A stretch of 50,793 nucleotides of DNA, from positions 1-50,793 of the forward strand of contig JAOIUG010000009.1 in NCBI GenBank assembly GCA_028223395.1, read 5' to 3'. Below, piece by piece: positions 34,063 through 43,523 of this stretch. This stretch comes from Shewanella sp. (GTDB lineage: Bacteria > Pseudomonadota > Gammaproteobacteria > Enterobacterales > Shewanellaceae). A program made the translations under genes and the position numbers. Under the pieces are notes generated by a model. The model saw only the letters and a list, made by a program, of their open reading frames with translations, did not search any database and was not told where the DNA came from. The stretch's first letter is position 1. Each line of letters begins with the position of its first letter.

Positions 34063-34721
34063 AAGCAATGATTTTAGCCGCAGGGCGAGGCGAAAGATTA
34101 AGACCGTTAACTGACACATTACCGAAGCCTTTAGTCGAGGTTGCAGGTAAACCGCTAATTGTTTACCACTTAGAAAAGCTTGCCGAGGCAGGCTTTAAAG
34201 ACGTCGTGATCAATCATGCTTGGCTCGGAGAAAAATTAATAACAGCGCTGGGTAATGGTGCGCGTTGGGGCTTAACAATCACATACAGTAAAGAATCACA
34301 GGCATTAGAAACCGGCGGAGGCATCAAGCAAGCGTTACCTTTGCTCGGTGATAAGCCCTTTTTTGTCATCAATGGCGATATTTTTATTGATGCTTTGCCG
34401 TCAATGAAGCCTTTATGTGATGGCGTTTTGGCTCATCTATGGTTGGTCGATAATCCTGTACAACACCCGAGCGGAGATTTTAGCTTGTCACACGGCAAAG
34501 CGTTGGCGACTGGTGATAATAAATTAACATTTTCGGGTATGGGGATCTATCACCCGGCGTTACTGGCGGGTGTTTGTGAACAAGCTTTTGCACTTGCCCC
34601 TGTCCTTAAAAAGGCAATGAAAGCAGGCCAAGTCTCAGCAGCGCACTTTTCGCCTTACTGGTGTGACGTAGGCACGCCAGAGCGTTTAGAAAAGCTAGAA
34701 GCGCGCGAACAAAAAGGATAA
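34059..34721 (+). CDS. murU: N-acetylmuramate alpha-1-phosphate uridylyltransferase MurU
   Basis: This 220-residue nucleotidyltransferase makes UDP-MurNAc from the AmgK product. The signature AMILAAGRGERLRPLTDTLP is at the N-terminus, followed by KPLVEVAGKPLIVYHLEKL, ETGGGIKQALP and FVINGDIFID. It is the right length for MurU, about 60 residues shorter than glucose-1-phosphate thymidylyltransferases. Its ATG overlaps the amgK stop (ATGA), so the two are translationally coupled. Confidence 0.9.
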   Translation: MKAMILAAGRGERLRPLTDTLPKPLVEVAGKPLIVYHLEKLAEAGFKDVVINHAWLGEKLITALGNGARWGLTITYSKESQALETGGGIKQALPLLGDKPFFVINGDIFIDALPSMKPLCDGVLAHLWLVDNPVQHPSGDFSLSHGKALATGDNKLTFSGMGIYHPALLAGVCEQAFALAPVLKKAMKAGQVSAAHFSPYWCDVGTPERLEKLEAREQKG

Positions 34722-34724
34722 CTC

Positions 34725-35504
34725 ATGCGAATTTGGGGCAAGGTTTTTGGTTTTATTATTGGTTTTATGTTTGGGCGGTTCGCAGGCGCCATTTTTGGGC
34801 TTTGGCTTGGACACATGTACGATCGACGTCAAAGCATACAAGCAGGTTTAGGTGGAAGCGTTAAGCGCCAAGCGTTATTTTTTAATACTACTTTTGCCGT
34901 CATGGGCCACGTCGCGAAAGCCTCTGGCCAAGTCACAAATGTTGATATTCGCATTGCCACTACATTGATGGATCAGATGAAACTGACTGGTCAAGCGAGA
35001 GCGGACGCACAAGCCGCTTTTAGAGAAGGAAAAGAAAGTGATTTTGACATCCACACTTGTTTAAAAACATTTAGACAGATCTCTATGGGGCGTAGAGACG
35101 TATTACAGATGTTTCTGGAGATCCAGATCCAAACGGCATTATCGGACGCAAAATTAGATCCACAAGAGCGCGCTGTTTTATCAACAATCGCACAGGAACT
35201 GGGTTTTACTCAGCAGCAGCTCGATCAACTTTTAGCTAGGTGGCAAGCAGAGTTTAATTTCCATCAACAAGGCGGGAGCGGCCATCAAACTTCAGTGAGC
35301 GATGCCTATGATATGTTAGCCGCTAATGAATCGATGTCAGATCAAGATATTAAGCGAGCTTACCGAAAATTAATGAATGAACATCACCCCGATAAACTCG
35401 TCGCCAAAGGTTTACCGCCAGAAATGATGGCGTTGGCCAAAAGCAAAGCGCAAGATATTCAAGCTGCTTACAACAGAATTAAAAGTGATAGAGGCATGCG
35501 CTAA
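34725..35504 (+). CDS. djlA: DnaJ-like co-chaperone DjlA
   Basis: This 259-residue membrane-anchored J-protein stimulates DnaK. It has one N-terminal transmembrane helix rich in Gly and Phe (about 6-30), a TerB-like middle domain (about 50-170) and a C-terminal J domain (about 190-259) with the HPD motif in NEHHPDKL. These are all hallmarks of DjlA, and the length matches. It starts 3 bases after murU; the amgK-murU-djlA order next to lptD is common in gamma-proteobacteria. Confidence 0.93.
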   Translation: MRIWGKVFGFIIGFMFGRFAGAIFGLWLGHMYDRRQSIQAGLGGSVKRQALFFNTTFAVMGHVAKASGQVTNVDIRIATTLMDQMKLTGQARADAQAAFREGKESDFDIHTCLKTFRQISMGRRDVLQMFLEIQIQTALSDAKLDPQERAVLSTIAQELGFTQQQLDQLLARWQAEFNFHQQGGSGHQTSVSDAYDMLAANESMSDQDIKRAYRKLMNEHHPDKLVAKGLPPEMMALAKSKAQDIQAAYNRIKSDRGMR

Positions 35505-35505
35505 G

Positions 35506-35525
35506 CGTTGGCGTCGCCGCCAACG
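35506..35525 (+). terminator. Stem-loop after djlA
   Basis: CGTTGGCG (35506-35513) and CGCCAACG (35518-35525) form a perfect 8-bp GC-rich stem with a 4-base loop immediately after the djlA stop. No T-run follows, so it may pause rather than terminate. Confidence 0.4.
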
Positions 35526-35580
35526 TTACCGAACAATGATGTATTATTTGACGCTATTTGTGGCAGCTTGAGAGTATTTG

Positions 35581-36534
35581 ATGAAAATAGTCATTCTAGA
35601 TGGATATACCTTAAACCCCGGTGATTTGAGCTGGCAACCGCTTGCTGCTGCCGGCCAGTTAAGTGCATTTGAGCGCACAGCGGTCGATGATATTGTCGAG
35701 CGTGCTAAAGATGCACAGGTGCTATTAACCAATAAAACACGGTTAAATGCGCATACCTTACAGCAGCTACCAAAGTTGCAATACATAGGAGTGCTAGCGA
35801 CAGGGACAAATGTGGTTGATGTGGACGCGGCGAATGCGCTCGATATCGTCGTGACCAATGTACCAGGTTACGGCCCTGACGCCGTGGCGCAAATGGTATT
35901 TGCACATATTTTGCATATAACCCAGCAAGTGGCTCAGCATTCCGCGGCTGTTATGCAAGGACAATGGTCTTCAAATGCAGACTTTTGTTTTACGTTATCG
36001 CCATTGCAATCATTAAAAGGCAAAACGCTAGGGTTAATCGGGTTTGGTGATATTGGCCGTAAGGTCGCTGATATTGCGCTGGCATTTGGTTTAGAGGTCT
36101 TAATTAACACTCCTGAGCCTAAGCATGATTTGCCTGCGGGGTGTCACTGGACAACCTTGCAATCGTTGTTGACTAACGCAGATATTATTTCATTGCATTG
36201 CCCATTAACACCTTCAACAACGCAGTTGATTAATCAAAAAGTGTTGAGCGACATGAAAAACACAGCCATATTGATCAATACTGCACGGGGCGGTTTAATT
36301 GATGAGACAGCGTTAGCACATGCGCTTGAGGTCGGTGAGATTGCACATGCTGGCGTTGATGTACTGTCAAGCGAGCCCCCAGCTGCTGATAACCCGCTTC
36401 TTTTTGCACCCAACATCACAATTTCACCACATAACGCATGGGCGACAAAACAAGCGAGGCAAAACCTACTGAATATTGCCGCACAAAATGTAGCCTGCTT
36501 TTTAGAGGGTAAAGTGATAAACCAAATCAATTAA
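35581..36534 (+). CDS. D-2-hydroxyacid dehydrogenase (glycerate/hydroxypyruvate reductase type)
   Basis: This 317-residue NAD-dependent dehydrogenase resembles HprA-type hydroxypyruvate/glyoxylate reductases. The Rossmann motif is GLIGFGDIGRKVADIA, and the catalytic triad is Arg in NTARGGLIDE, Glu in LSSEPP and His in SPHNAWAT. The N-terminal substrate domain with LLTNKTRLNAHTLQQLPKLQYIGVLATGTN is typical of the hydroxyacid family. A TTG one codon upstream is not needed; the ATG at 35581 is preceded by GAGAG. The exact substrate cannot be told from sequence. Confidence 0.85.
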   Translation: MKIVILDGYTLNPGDLSWQPLAAAGQLSAFERTAVDDIVERAKDAQVLLTNKTRLNAHTLQQLPKLQYIGVLATGTNVVDVDAANALDIVVTNVPGYGPDAVAQMVFAHILHITQQVAQHSAAVMQGQWSSNADFCFTLSPLQSLKGKTLGLIGFGDIGRKVADIALAFGLEVLINTPEPKHDLPAGCHWTTLQSLLTNADIISLHCPLTPSTTQLINQKVLSDMKNTAILINTARGGLIDETALAHALEVGEIAHAGVDVLSSEPPAADNPLLFAPNITISPHNAWATKQARQNLLNIAAQNVACFLEGKVINQIN

Positions 36535-36642
36535 TCGTGCGTTATCGTCATGGCGAAGAGAACCATCGGTTGTTGTAATGGCGAGTAATGCCTTTTTTCT
36601 CTATTATTCTCAGCCATTGCGGTAATCAAATAAGAGTAAAAC

Positions 36643-37257
36643 ATGAGCGTGAGTGACTGGCTGAGTTTACTGGCCATTTGTTGTTTAGGGGCAATGTCTC
36701 CAGGGCCCAGTTTGGCGATGGTCGTCAGACATACTTTATCTGGAGGTCGCAGTAAGGGAATTGTCTGTGCTTGGGCGCATTCCATTGGGATAGGTGTTTA
36801 TGCATTAGTGACGCTGCTAGGTTTAGCAGTAATATTAAAGCAAGCGCCCATTATATTTAATGGTATCGCTATTTTAGGGGCTTTATATCTTGCGTATATG
36901 GGCGTTCAAGCGCTTAGATCGCAAGGTGGCGTATCTGACAAATTGACCGCTGGCCCCTCAAGCCGTGCGTTAATTGCTGCGCGTGATGGTTTGGTTATAT
37001 CACTCTTTAACCCGAAAATTCTGCTGTTTTTCTTAGCCCTGTTTAGTCAGTTTATACTGGTTGCAGATAGTATAACGGCTAAAGGGTTGATTATATTAAC
37101 TCCCCTGGTGGTTGATGGCCTGTGGTATACCTTTATTGCGTTGATTTTATCGCATTCAGCGCTATTACCCGCACTGCGAAAGAAAGCAGTGCTTATTGAT
37201 AAGTTATCAGGCGTGGTGTTAATTTTACTCGCGATAAAAGTGTTGGTGACTTTGTGA
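36643..37257 (+). CDS. LysE/RhtB family amino acid exporter
   Basis: This 204-residue inner-membrane transporter of the LysE superfamily has the N-terminal signature GAMSPGPSLAMVVRHTLSGG in the first helix and loop, followed by about five more helices, including NGIAILGALYLAYMGVQAL and NPKILLFFLALFSQF. Members export amino acids such as threonine, homoserine or leucine. The specificity is unknown. It stands alone, 108 bases after the hydroxyacid dehydrogenase. Confidence 0.88.
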   Translation: MSVSDWLSLLAICCLGAMSPGPSLAMVVRHTLSGGRSKGIVCAWAHSIGIGVYALVTLLGLAVILKQAPIIFNGIAILGALYLAYMGVQALRSQGGVSDKLTAGPSSRALIAARDGLVISLFNPKILLFFLALFSQFILVADSITAKGLIILTPLVVDGLWYTFIALILSHSALLPALRKKAVLIDKLSGVVLILLAIKVLVTL

Positions 37258-37281
37258 GGCATCGTTACCACTGAAGGTATG

Positions 37282-37314
37282 AGCAACGGCACCATCACGA
37301 TGTCGTTGCTGTTT
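37282..37314 (+). terminator. Stem-loop after the LysE gene
   Basis: AGCAACG (37282-37288) and CGTTGCT (37304-37310) pair to give a 7-bp stem, extendable with a mismatch, followed by GTTT. A second short stem with GCCTAAT / ATTAGGC lies about 30 bases further on. Together they probably end the LysE transcript. Confidence 0.45.
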
Positions 37315-37418
37315 ATTAACACTATTTACCCTTTGCTTAGGCCTAATAGCATTAGGCTTGATACTGATGAGGGTCTTTATCGGCGATAGTGGCCTTTTCT
37401 GCGGTTAATTCTAGCGCT

Positions 37419-37622
37419 TTAACTTTGCTCGAGAAGCGATTCAACTCCAGTCACACCAAAGTATTTTATTGAGTTTTTAATGCTAACTTTTTTGGCTATA
37501 AGCTCGCCATCTTTATAGATTTTAACGACTTTTTTACCACCTCTGTCGTTGGTACTGTATTCATGTTCATCGTTAAGGCGTAGCGTATCAAACTGGGTTC
37601 TCATAATTAAATGCATTGGCAC
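37419..37622 (-). CDS. Small hypothetical protein, N-terminal boundary uncertain
   Basis: I do not recognise this 67-residue basic product. GTG at 37622 or ATG at 37616 could start it; GAGGTG lies just before the ATG. The DNA upstream remains open in the same frame for another 45 codons to a TAA at 37758-37760, and that translation looks like real protein (ITYIQGYPNGNDVYLIKINR) rather than random sequence, yet it contains no ATG, GTG or TTG. The gene may therefore use a rare start, have lost its start, or be the 3' part of a broken longer gene. Confidence 0.45.
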   Translation of the reverse strand: MPMHLIMRTQFDTLRLNDEHEYSTNDRGGKKVVKIYKDGELIAKKVSIKNSIKYFGVTGVESLLEQS

Positions 37623-37813
37623 CTCGAAGGTTAATGGCTGTTGGGCACGATTGATCTTGATGAGATAGACATCGTTACCGTTAGGGTAACCTTGAATATA
37701 GGTGATATTTTTGATTTTTGTCGTGGGTTTACGACCAAGCTTTGCTGGGCGGGTTGCTTACATCAGGGCACTTGGTCGTGCCCTGTTTTGCTAGAGGCGC
37801 TAAAGGTGATGTT

Positions 37814-38758
37814 CTAGAGTTTTTCGATAATGCGATCTAAGCCTTTTTTCGATAAGGCCACAGCTTCAAGTGGCGTCAATCCATCTGGGTATTCTTCTTG
37901 CTCGACCACAAACCATTGTGTTCCGCCGACAGCAATATTACTGTTGATCACCGCGGGCCAATCAGTCATGTCTTCTCCGATAATGGCACGTTTTCCAGCA
38001 AATTCTTCAGTTGCCACAAAGCTTTTTGGTAGCTTGGCTTTAAAGTGAGTCGTTTGTGTACGGTTGGGGTAACGGTTGATATAAAGCACTGGGTTTTTCT
38101 CGGCATAGGCAACCCAACCCACGTCCATTTGCATCACAAAATCATCAGTCGTATTACGCGCTATTTGATCCCAAAAGGTGTGCTGTTGATAGGTTTCAAA
38201 CTCCTCATCATGATTATGGTAACCAAAGCGTAACCCTTCAGCTTTTAATTGCTTGTTTAGCTTATTAAGATCGCTTACGAGCTCGTTAATCTTCTCAGGA
38301 TCATTGGCGCGTTCATCCCATGGCACAATGACGCTGTCGACTCCTAAGGTTTGGTAAAATGCAACGGAGCTGGCAAAGTTGTCTGCATTAAAGTGCTTTA
38401 AGCGTACGTGTGCGCCGCTGGCTTGTAAACCGAGGCTTTCAAGGTATGTTTTGAGTCCTTGTGGATCATCAGCGTAAGGGCCAAAGTCACCCGCAAATTC
38501 AACACCACTAAAGCCCATTGCGGCAATTTGGGTGAGAGTTTGCTTGAAATCAGCTTTAAGATCTTCTTTCACTGAGTATAACTGGACGCTGATCTTAGGT
38601 ATGCTCGCTGAGGTTTGAGCGTGAGCTTGTGAGGTGCTGTCGGTCGATTGAGTGGCTGTCATTGCCGTGCTGCTTGGCGCTGGATCCGTGCAGGCTGCCC
38701 CGATAAGAGCGAGCGTGATAAGGCTGATACTTGAGAGTCTATTCATTATAAAATCCAT
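37814..38758 (-). CDS. Sugar isomerase/epimerase-type TIM barrel, probable lipoprotein
   Basis: This 314-residue protein of the xylose-isomerase-like TIM-barrel family (AP endonuclease 2 fold) has an N-terminal export signal ending IGAAC (Cys at about 23), followed by a Ser/Thr-rich linker, which predicts a lipoprotein in the periplasm. Metal-binding positions are visible in GYHNHDEEF, MQMDVGWV, HFKAK and VVEQEEYP. Secreted members of this family are unusual; in sugar operons with GMC-type dehydrogenases they have been linked to 3-keto-sugar processing. It is last in the operon, 43 bases after the GMC gene. An ATG 4 codons later (38746) is an alternative start. Confidence 0.78.
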   Translation of the reverse strand: MDFIMNRLSSISLITLALIGAACTDPAPSSTAMTATQSTDSTSQAHAQTSASIPKISVQLYSVKEDLKADFKQTLTQIAAMGFSGVEFAGDFGPYADDPQGLKTYLESLGLQASGAHVRLKHFNADNFASSVAFYQTLGVDSVIVPWDERANDPEKINELVSDLNKLNKQLKAEGLRFGYHNHDEEFETYQQHTFWDQIARNTTDDFVMQMDVGWVAYAEKNPVLYINRYPNRTQTTHFKAKLPKSFVATEEFAGKRAIIGEDMTDWPAVINSNIAVGGTQWFVVEQEEYPDGLTPLEAVALSKKGLDRIIEKL

Positions 38759-38801
38759 GTTTCTTATTGTATTAAGGTGGGTTTAATTTACATTTTTGGC
38801 G

Positions 38802-40535
38802 TTAAATTCTTTTGTGTTTTAACTCGCGAGCCGCATAATCGACGGCCCTTGCTGTGAGCGCCATAAATGTCAGACTAGGGTTTTGTACTGCTGATGAGCA
38901 GAAGCTGGATCCGTCAGTGACAAACAAATTCGGTACATCGTGGCTTTGGTTATAACCATTTAAATATGAGGTTTTCGGATCGCGTCCCATTCGTGCAGTG
39001 CCAACTTCATGGATTGCTAGCCCTGGCGCTTCGTTGGTCACTTCAGTGTTGATATTAGTTAAGCCTACTGCACTGAGCATATGCTCAACTTGGTTGGCAG
39101 CATCACGCATCATGGCTTGCTCGTTGTCTGAGAACTGACAATGAATATTGAGCTGAGGTATGCCCCATTTATCTTTTAAGTGAGGGTGAAGGCTGACGTG
39201 GTTATCATAACGAGGCAGCATTTCACCTTGCGCCCAAAGGCCGAATTTCCACTTGCCTGGGCGCTTAAGTTTGTTCTTAAAATCAACACCAATGCCTTCA
39301 CTGTGCTGCATACTTTTCCAGTCTTCACGGTAAGCACGGCCAGATAATGCGTAACCGCGCAGAAAACCGCGTTGGCTATCAGGCTTGTAGTAAAAGTTGG
39401 GCACATAAACGCCGGTAGGACGGCGACCTGAATAAAAGGCGTCATCAAACCCTGCTAAATCACCGCTGCCACCAGCGTTGTAGTTATGATCCATCAAGTA
39501 GTGGCCGAGCACGCCTGAGCTGTTACCAATACCGTTAGGAAAATGCTTCGAGGTGGAATTGAGCAAGATTTGGGTGGAGCCTAACGTTGATGCGCAAACA
39601 AATACGACTTTGGCAAAATATTCGCGTTGGCTAAGATCATCGTTATCAATAATTCTGACGCCTTTGACGCGATTACTGCTTTTATCGTAAATAAGGCTGT
39701 GAACCACACTATTGGCGGCAATATGTAAGTTGCCTGTCGCTGCGGCCGCAGGCAAAGTGGAGCTTTGTGTTGAGAAATAAGCGCCAAAAGAGCAACCTGT
39801 TTGGCATTCATTGCGGGCTTTGCATTGCATTCGCCCTTGGGCTATGTGTAATTGAGTCGGCTTGGTGAGGTGGGCGGCGCGGCCGATGATCATGGGTCTG
39901 TCGGGATAAAGTTTGCTCAATTTTTTCTGAAGTGCTTTTTCAGGATCATTGAGTTCAAATGGCGGTAGAAAGTCGCTGTCGGGCAGATTCGGCAGGTTTT
40001 CTCGACTGCCACTAATGCCGGCATGGCGCTCAACATGGCTATACCAATCTGCCAGATCTGGATAGCGGATCGGCCAGTCGGTACCGTGCCCGTCATGCTT
40101 ATTAGCGACAAAGTCATAAGGTCCCCAGCGATACGATTGCCGGTGCCACAGGAGTGATTTCCCACCCAACTGGTTAGCTCTTATCCAGCTAAATTGAGTG
40201 CCTTTGGCGGTGGTGTAGGGCAGGTCTTTATCATTACCAAAAAAATGTTTAGTGGCATCTTTAAAGGCGTAGCATTGTTGCTGGATTTTATACTGCTCTT
40301 GAGTGAGCAAGTTATCAACACGGGTACGCAAGGGTTGTTGCCAAGGGGGAGTGCTTTCACCAATATAATCTTTTTGGTGCTCGACAATTCGGCCACGCTC
40401 TATCATTAAGGTTTTCAAGCCGCGTTCGGTAAATTCTTTGGCGGCCCAACCACCTGAGATCCCCGATCCTATTACGATAGCATCAAAGACTGTGTCGCTA
40501 TTTTTAATATAATGTGCGTCTTTTTTGTTGTTCAT
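38802..40535 (-). CDS. GMC family FAD-dependent oxidoreductase (glucoside 3-dehydrogenase-like)
   Basis: This 577-residue flavoprotein has the FAD-binding VIGSGISGGWAAKEF near residue 20 and IERGR, the GMC signature regions, and a C-terminal catalytic His in IHEVGTARMG and Asn in QNPSLTFMALTARA. A cysteine cluster (CKARNECQTGC) in mid-protein is typical of GMC enzymes of the gluconate / glucoside 3-dehydrogenase type. It lacks its own export signal, but the gene upstream encodes the small subunit with a Tat signal, so co-export as a hitchhiker complex is likely. Sugars or glycosides oxidised at C3 are probable substrates by context. Confidence 0.85.
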   Translation of the reverse strand: MNNKKDAHYIKNSDTVFDAIVIGSGISGGWAAKEFTERGLKTLMIERGRIVEHQKDYIGESTPPWQQPLRTRVDNLLTQEQYKIQQQCYAFKDATKHFFGNDKDLPYTTAKGTQFSWIRANQLGGKSLLWHRQSYRWGPYDFVANKHDGHGTDWPIRYPDLADWYSHVERHAGISGSRENLPNLPDSDFLPPFELNDPEKALQKKLSKLYPDRPMIIGRAAHLTKPTQLHIAQGRMQCKARNECQTGCSFGAYFSTQSSTLPAAAATGNLHIAANSVVHSLIYDKSSNRVKGVRIIDNDDLSQREYFAKVVFVCASTLGSTQILLNSTSKHFPNGIGNSSGVLGHYLMDHNYNAGGSGDLAGFDDAFYSGRRPTGVYVPNFYYKPDSQRGFLRGYALSGRAYREDWKSMQHSEGIGVDFKNKLKRPGKWKFGLWAQGEMLPRYDNHVSLHPHLKDKWGIPQLNIHCQFSDNEQAMMRDAANQVEHMLSAVGLTNINTEVTNEAPGLAIHEVGTARMGRDPKTSYLNGYNQSHDVPNLFVTDGSSFCSSAVQNPSLTFMALTARAVDYAARELKHKRI

Positions 40536-40573
40536 CTCATCAATCTCATGGTGTTGAATCTACGCGTGAGCGC

Positions 40574-41200
40574 TCAGTAAAATAAGCCTTGAGAGCCCCA
40601 ATTACTGTCATTATCGCTTAGTGTGATGCTGCCCTTATAACCGTTGGGTATGGGGTCAAAACGTAATTCTTGGCTCGCGCCCACTTCCGAGGTGTAATAG
40701 CCAAAACAAATTAAACTTTTCAGAAACTTAAAGTCATTGGTCTGCGCTTTATTAAAGGGAGGTTGTGCGGTGTCGATGGCGTTTAGCAGTGCCACTTGTT
40801 GAGTGCTTTGCACGTCGATAAAAGTGAGTTGGAAATCGTTTTTTGCAGCGCTATTAAGACTATTGAGCACGTTGGCCACGCGTCGCTGCTCGTGTTGCTC
40901 GTAACAGTGGGCAAGTTGATTATCAATAAAGCCGTGGCAGTCGACATCAGCTGCGCTGGGGGTTTCAGTGCGCGGCAAAACTTGGCGGCATACTTGCGCG
41001 AGCTGTTTAAGCTGAAATGCACTGAGAACTTGGCCTTTACCTGTCATTCCTCCAGGAACAATGTCGTAAGCTTGCGCAACGGATAAGCCTTCACCAAAAA
41101 TAAATTGGCCCGCCGCAAAACTGCCGATAACCGCACTTAACCCTTTGAGAAAACGACGTCGGTGCTGTTGTTCTTTTGAGTCGATATTTTTATTGTGCAT
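40574..41200 (-). CDS. Gluconate 2-dehydrogenase subunit 3 family protein, Tat signal
   Basis: This 208-residue small subunit of GMC-type membrane dehydrogenases has an N-terminal twin-arginine signal: RRRFLKGLSAVIGSFAAGQ, from residue 14. The mature part holds the family helices (FQLKQLAQVCRQVLPRTETPSAADVD, then LICFGYYTSEVGA). Such subunits assist maturation and Tat export of the large subunit. It ends 38 bases before the GMC start and overlaps the MFS gene by 11 bases. Confidence 0.85.
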   Translation of the reverse strand: MHNKNIDSKEQQHRRRFLKGLSAVIGSFAAGQFIFGEGLSVAQAYDIVPGGMTGKGQVLSAFQLKQLAQVCRQVLPRTETPSAADVDCHGFIDNQLAHCYEQHEQRRVANVLNSLNSAAKNDFQLTFIDVQSTQQVALLNAIDTAQPPFNKAQTNDFKFLKSLICFGYYTSEVGASQELRFDPIPNGYKGSITLSDNDSNWGSQGLFY

Positions 41201-42443
41201 AATCTTCGTCCCTGTTTGTTTTTGGTGAATGACTAGCGGCGGCGTGTGAGGGAGAACTCTTTTTTAAGTAAAACAATAATAAACTAAAGGCGATAACAAG
41301 CATGACGGGCAGTACTGATAAACTGGTGAGCACCGACTGACCGGCCGTTAACGCTGGGTTACTACTGAACTGCGCTGCATGCTCTCTGGCATCATCAATC
41401 CAACGGCCAATAATCGGGTTCCAAATACTAACGCCAAACATGCCAACGCCTCCCATGACGGCCAAACCGAGTGCACCGGTTTGTGGCATTTTTTCTGCTA
41501 CAAAACCTAGCATGGTAGGCCAAAAATAGGTGACCCCAAGAGCGAACAAAATAGCGGCTATATAGACGTAACCTCCCGTCGCCCAACTCATGCTAAAAAT
41601 TCCGACGCTGGCAACGATTGCTGAGCCCAGTAGTAAGCCCACAGGATTGAGTGTATTGACTAAAGTGGCCGAAAAATAACGACCTAACGCCATAATTCCA
41701 GTGATCAAGGCCATGATCAGCATCGGAGAAGCTCCAGATGCGCCCAGTATTCTTTCTATCCATTGTTGGGTGCCAAGCTCAGTGGTGGCAGTGAGCGTCA
41801 TGCACAGCGCCATAAAAATAAACAAAGGTGACGCCAACGCCAACATATTATGACGAGTAGAGCCTTGCTGCGCTGGGATCGCTGGAAATGCTTGTTTTAT
41901 TGTCAGCATACCGTAGATAACAGTAGGCAATAACATGATTGCTATTTGCGTTTGCCAGCCAAATCCCCAGTGCGTTAATAGCTGTGAGGCTAGTGCGCCA
42001 ATGACAATCCCCCCAGGAAACCAGACGTGGAAACGGTTCAGCATGATGGTTTTTCTTTGAGGATAAGCGGCTGCAATGAGCGGGTTACAGCCAGCTTCAA
42101 CAGCGCCGTTAGCAAAACCAATAAAAAAGGTCGAGATTAATAAACTGTAAAAGCCTTCAGCACACAAAGTGAGTATTAGCCCTAAAAGGTGGCAAAAAAA
42201 GGCCAAAAGCAACAGTTTTTTGGGGCCTAAGACGTTGTAAACCAAGCCGCCAAATAATGTGGCGATGGGAAAACCTAAAAATGCCATTGCATTGACCCAG
42301 CCAAGCTGACTGTCACTGAGCGCAAACTCATGGCCAAGCTGGGTTAACATGCCAGCTCTTATGGCGAATGTCATTGCGGTAACGGTCAGTGCAATGCAAC
42401 AGATTTTAAAGAGCATTGAAGATTGCTTATCGGTCTCTATCAT
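41190..42443 (-). CDS. MFS sugar transporter
   Basis: This is a 417-residue, roughly 12-helix major facilitator. It has the cytoplasmic loop-like motif GGLVYNVLGPKKLLLLAFF after helix 2, SLLISTFFIGFANGAVEAGCNPLIAAAYP, and VWFPGGIVIGALASQLL, a pattern of FucP-type sugar:proton symporters. It probably imports the sugar or the oxidised product for the cytoplasmic isomerase and Gfo/Idh enzymes of the same operon. Confidence 0.82.
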   Translation of the reverse strand: MIETDKQSSMLFKICCIALTVTAMTFAIRAGMLTQLGHEFALSDSQLGWVNAMAFLGFPIATLFGGLVYNVLGPKKLLLLAFFCHLLGLILTLCAEGFYSLLISTFFIGFANGAVEAGCNPLIAAAYPQRKTIMLNRFHVWFPGGIVIGALASQLLTHWGFGWQTQIAIMLLPTVIYGMLTIKQAFPAIPAQQGSTRHNMLALASPLFIFMALCMTLTATTELGTQQWIERILGASGASPMLIMALITGIMALGRYFSATLVNTLNPVGLLLGSAIVASVGIFSMSWATGGYVYIAAILFALGVTYFWPTMLGFVAEKMPQTGALGLAVMGGVGMFGVSIWNPIIGRWIDDAREHAAQFSSNPALTAGQSVLTSLSVLPVMLVIAFSLLLFYLKKSSPSHAAASHSPKTNRDEDYAQ

Positions 42444-42473
42444 TGTTTACATCCTTTTATTTGGGGAGCACGA

Positions 42474-43523
42474 CTAAAGCCCAAGAAGTTGTTTATTCAA
42501 TGTTAAGTCGGTGCCTACTGCTGCAAAGTCATCAAAGTGTTTATCGGTGGGTCTGATTAAATGTTGGTCGATATATTTAGCACCTTCACTGGCACCGTCT
42601 TCAGGGTGTTTTAAGCAGCACTCCCACTCGAGGACGGCCCAGCCTTGGAAGCCGTACTGGGTTAGCTTGCTAAAAATTGCGGTAAAGTCGATTTGGCCAT
42701 CGCCAAGTGAGCGAAAGCGGCCGGGGCGATCTTGCCATGATTGATAACCGCCATATACGCCAGAGCGACCGTTGGGAGTGAACTCAGCATCTTTAACGTG
42801 GAAGGCTTTAATGCGCGAATGGTAGAGATCAATAAACGCTAAATAGTCGAGTTGTTGCAGCACAAAATGGCTAGGATCGTACAAAATATTGGCCCGAGGG
42901 TGAAAATCGACTTCGACTAGAAAACGCTCAAAACTTGCACCGTCATGTAAATCCTCACCAGGATGTAGCTCAAAGCAGACATCGACACCGGCAGTATCAA
43001 ATGCATCCAAAATAGGTCGCCAACGCGCAGCGAGCTCTTTAAAGCCAAGCTCGACTAACCCTGCAGGTCGTTGTGGCCATGGATAAATCGTTTGCCAGAG
43101 TAAAGCGCCAGAAAAAGTCGCGTGCGCCTTAAGCCCTAAGCGTTGACTGGCTATTGCGGCATCTTTTAATTGTGAGATGGCCCATTGAGTGCGCGCAGCG
43201 GGATCACCGCGATATGCTGGAGGTGCAAATCCATCAAACATGGCGTCATATGCAGGATGCACTGCCACTAACTGGCCTTGTAAATGGGTCGACAACTCAG
43301 TGATAACCAAGCCATGCTTGGCTACCACTTGGGTGATGTCGTCGCAATATTGTTGACTTTTAGCAGCTTGTGCTACATCAAACAATGTCGGATCCGTTGG
43401 CAGTTGTATGCCTTTAAACCCTTTTTCAGCGGCCCACTGACACAAGGAGTCAAGCGAGTTGTAAGGGGCGTGATCTGCCATGAACTGAGCGAGAAAAATT
43501 GCCGGCCCGTTAATTTGTTGCAT
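42474..43523 (-). CDS. Sugar phosphate isomerase/epimerase-type TIM barrel
   Basis: This 349-residue cytoplasmic TIM-barrel protein has the metal ligands of the xylose-isomerase-like family: Glu in CFELHPGEDL, Asp in LYDPSHF, His in FHVKDAEF and Glu in LEWECC. The clear absence of a signal peptide contrasts with the lipoprotein member at the other end of the operon. Its start overlaps the last base of the upstream dehydrogenase gene (TAATG type). Epimerisation, isomerisation or keto-sugar elimination is possible; substrate unknown. Confidence 0.82.
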   Translation of the reverse strand: MQQINGPAIFLAQFMADHAPYNSLDSLCQWAAEKGFKGIQLPTDPTLFDVAQAAKSQQYCDDITQVVAKHGLVITELSTHLQGQLVAVHPAYDAMFDGFAPPAYRGDPAARTQWAISQLKDAAIASQRLGLKAHATFSGALLWQTIYPWPQRPAGLVELGFKELAARWRPILDAFDTAGVDVCFELHPGEDLHDGASFERFLVEVDFHPRANILYDPSHFVLQQLDYLAFIDLYHSRIKAFHVKDAEFTPNGRSGVYGGYQSWQDRPGRFRSLGDGQIDFTAIFSKLTQYGFQGWAVLEWECCLKHPEDGASEGAKYIDQHLIRPTDKHFDDFAAVGTDLTLNKQLLGL

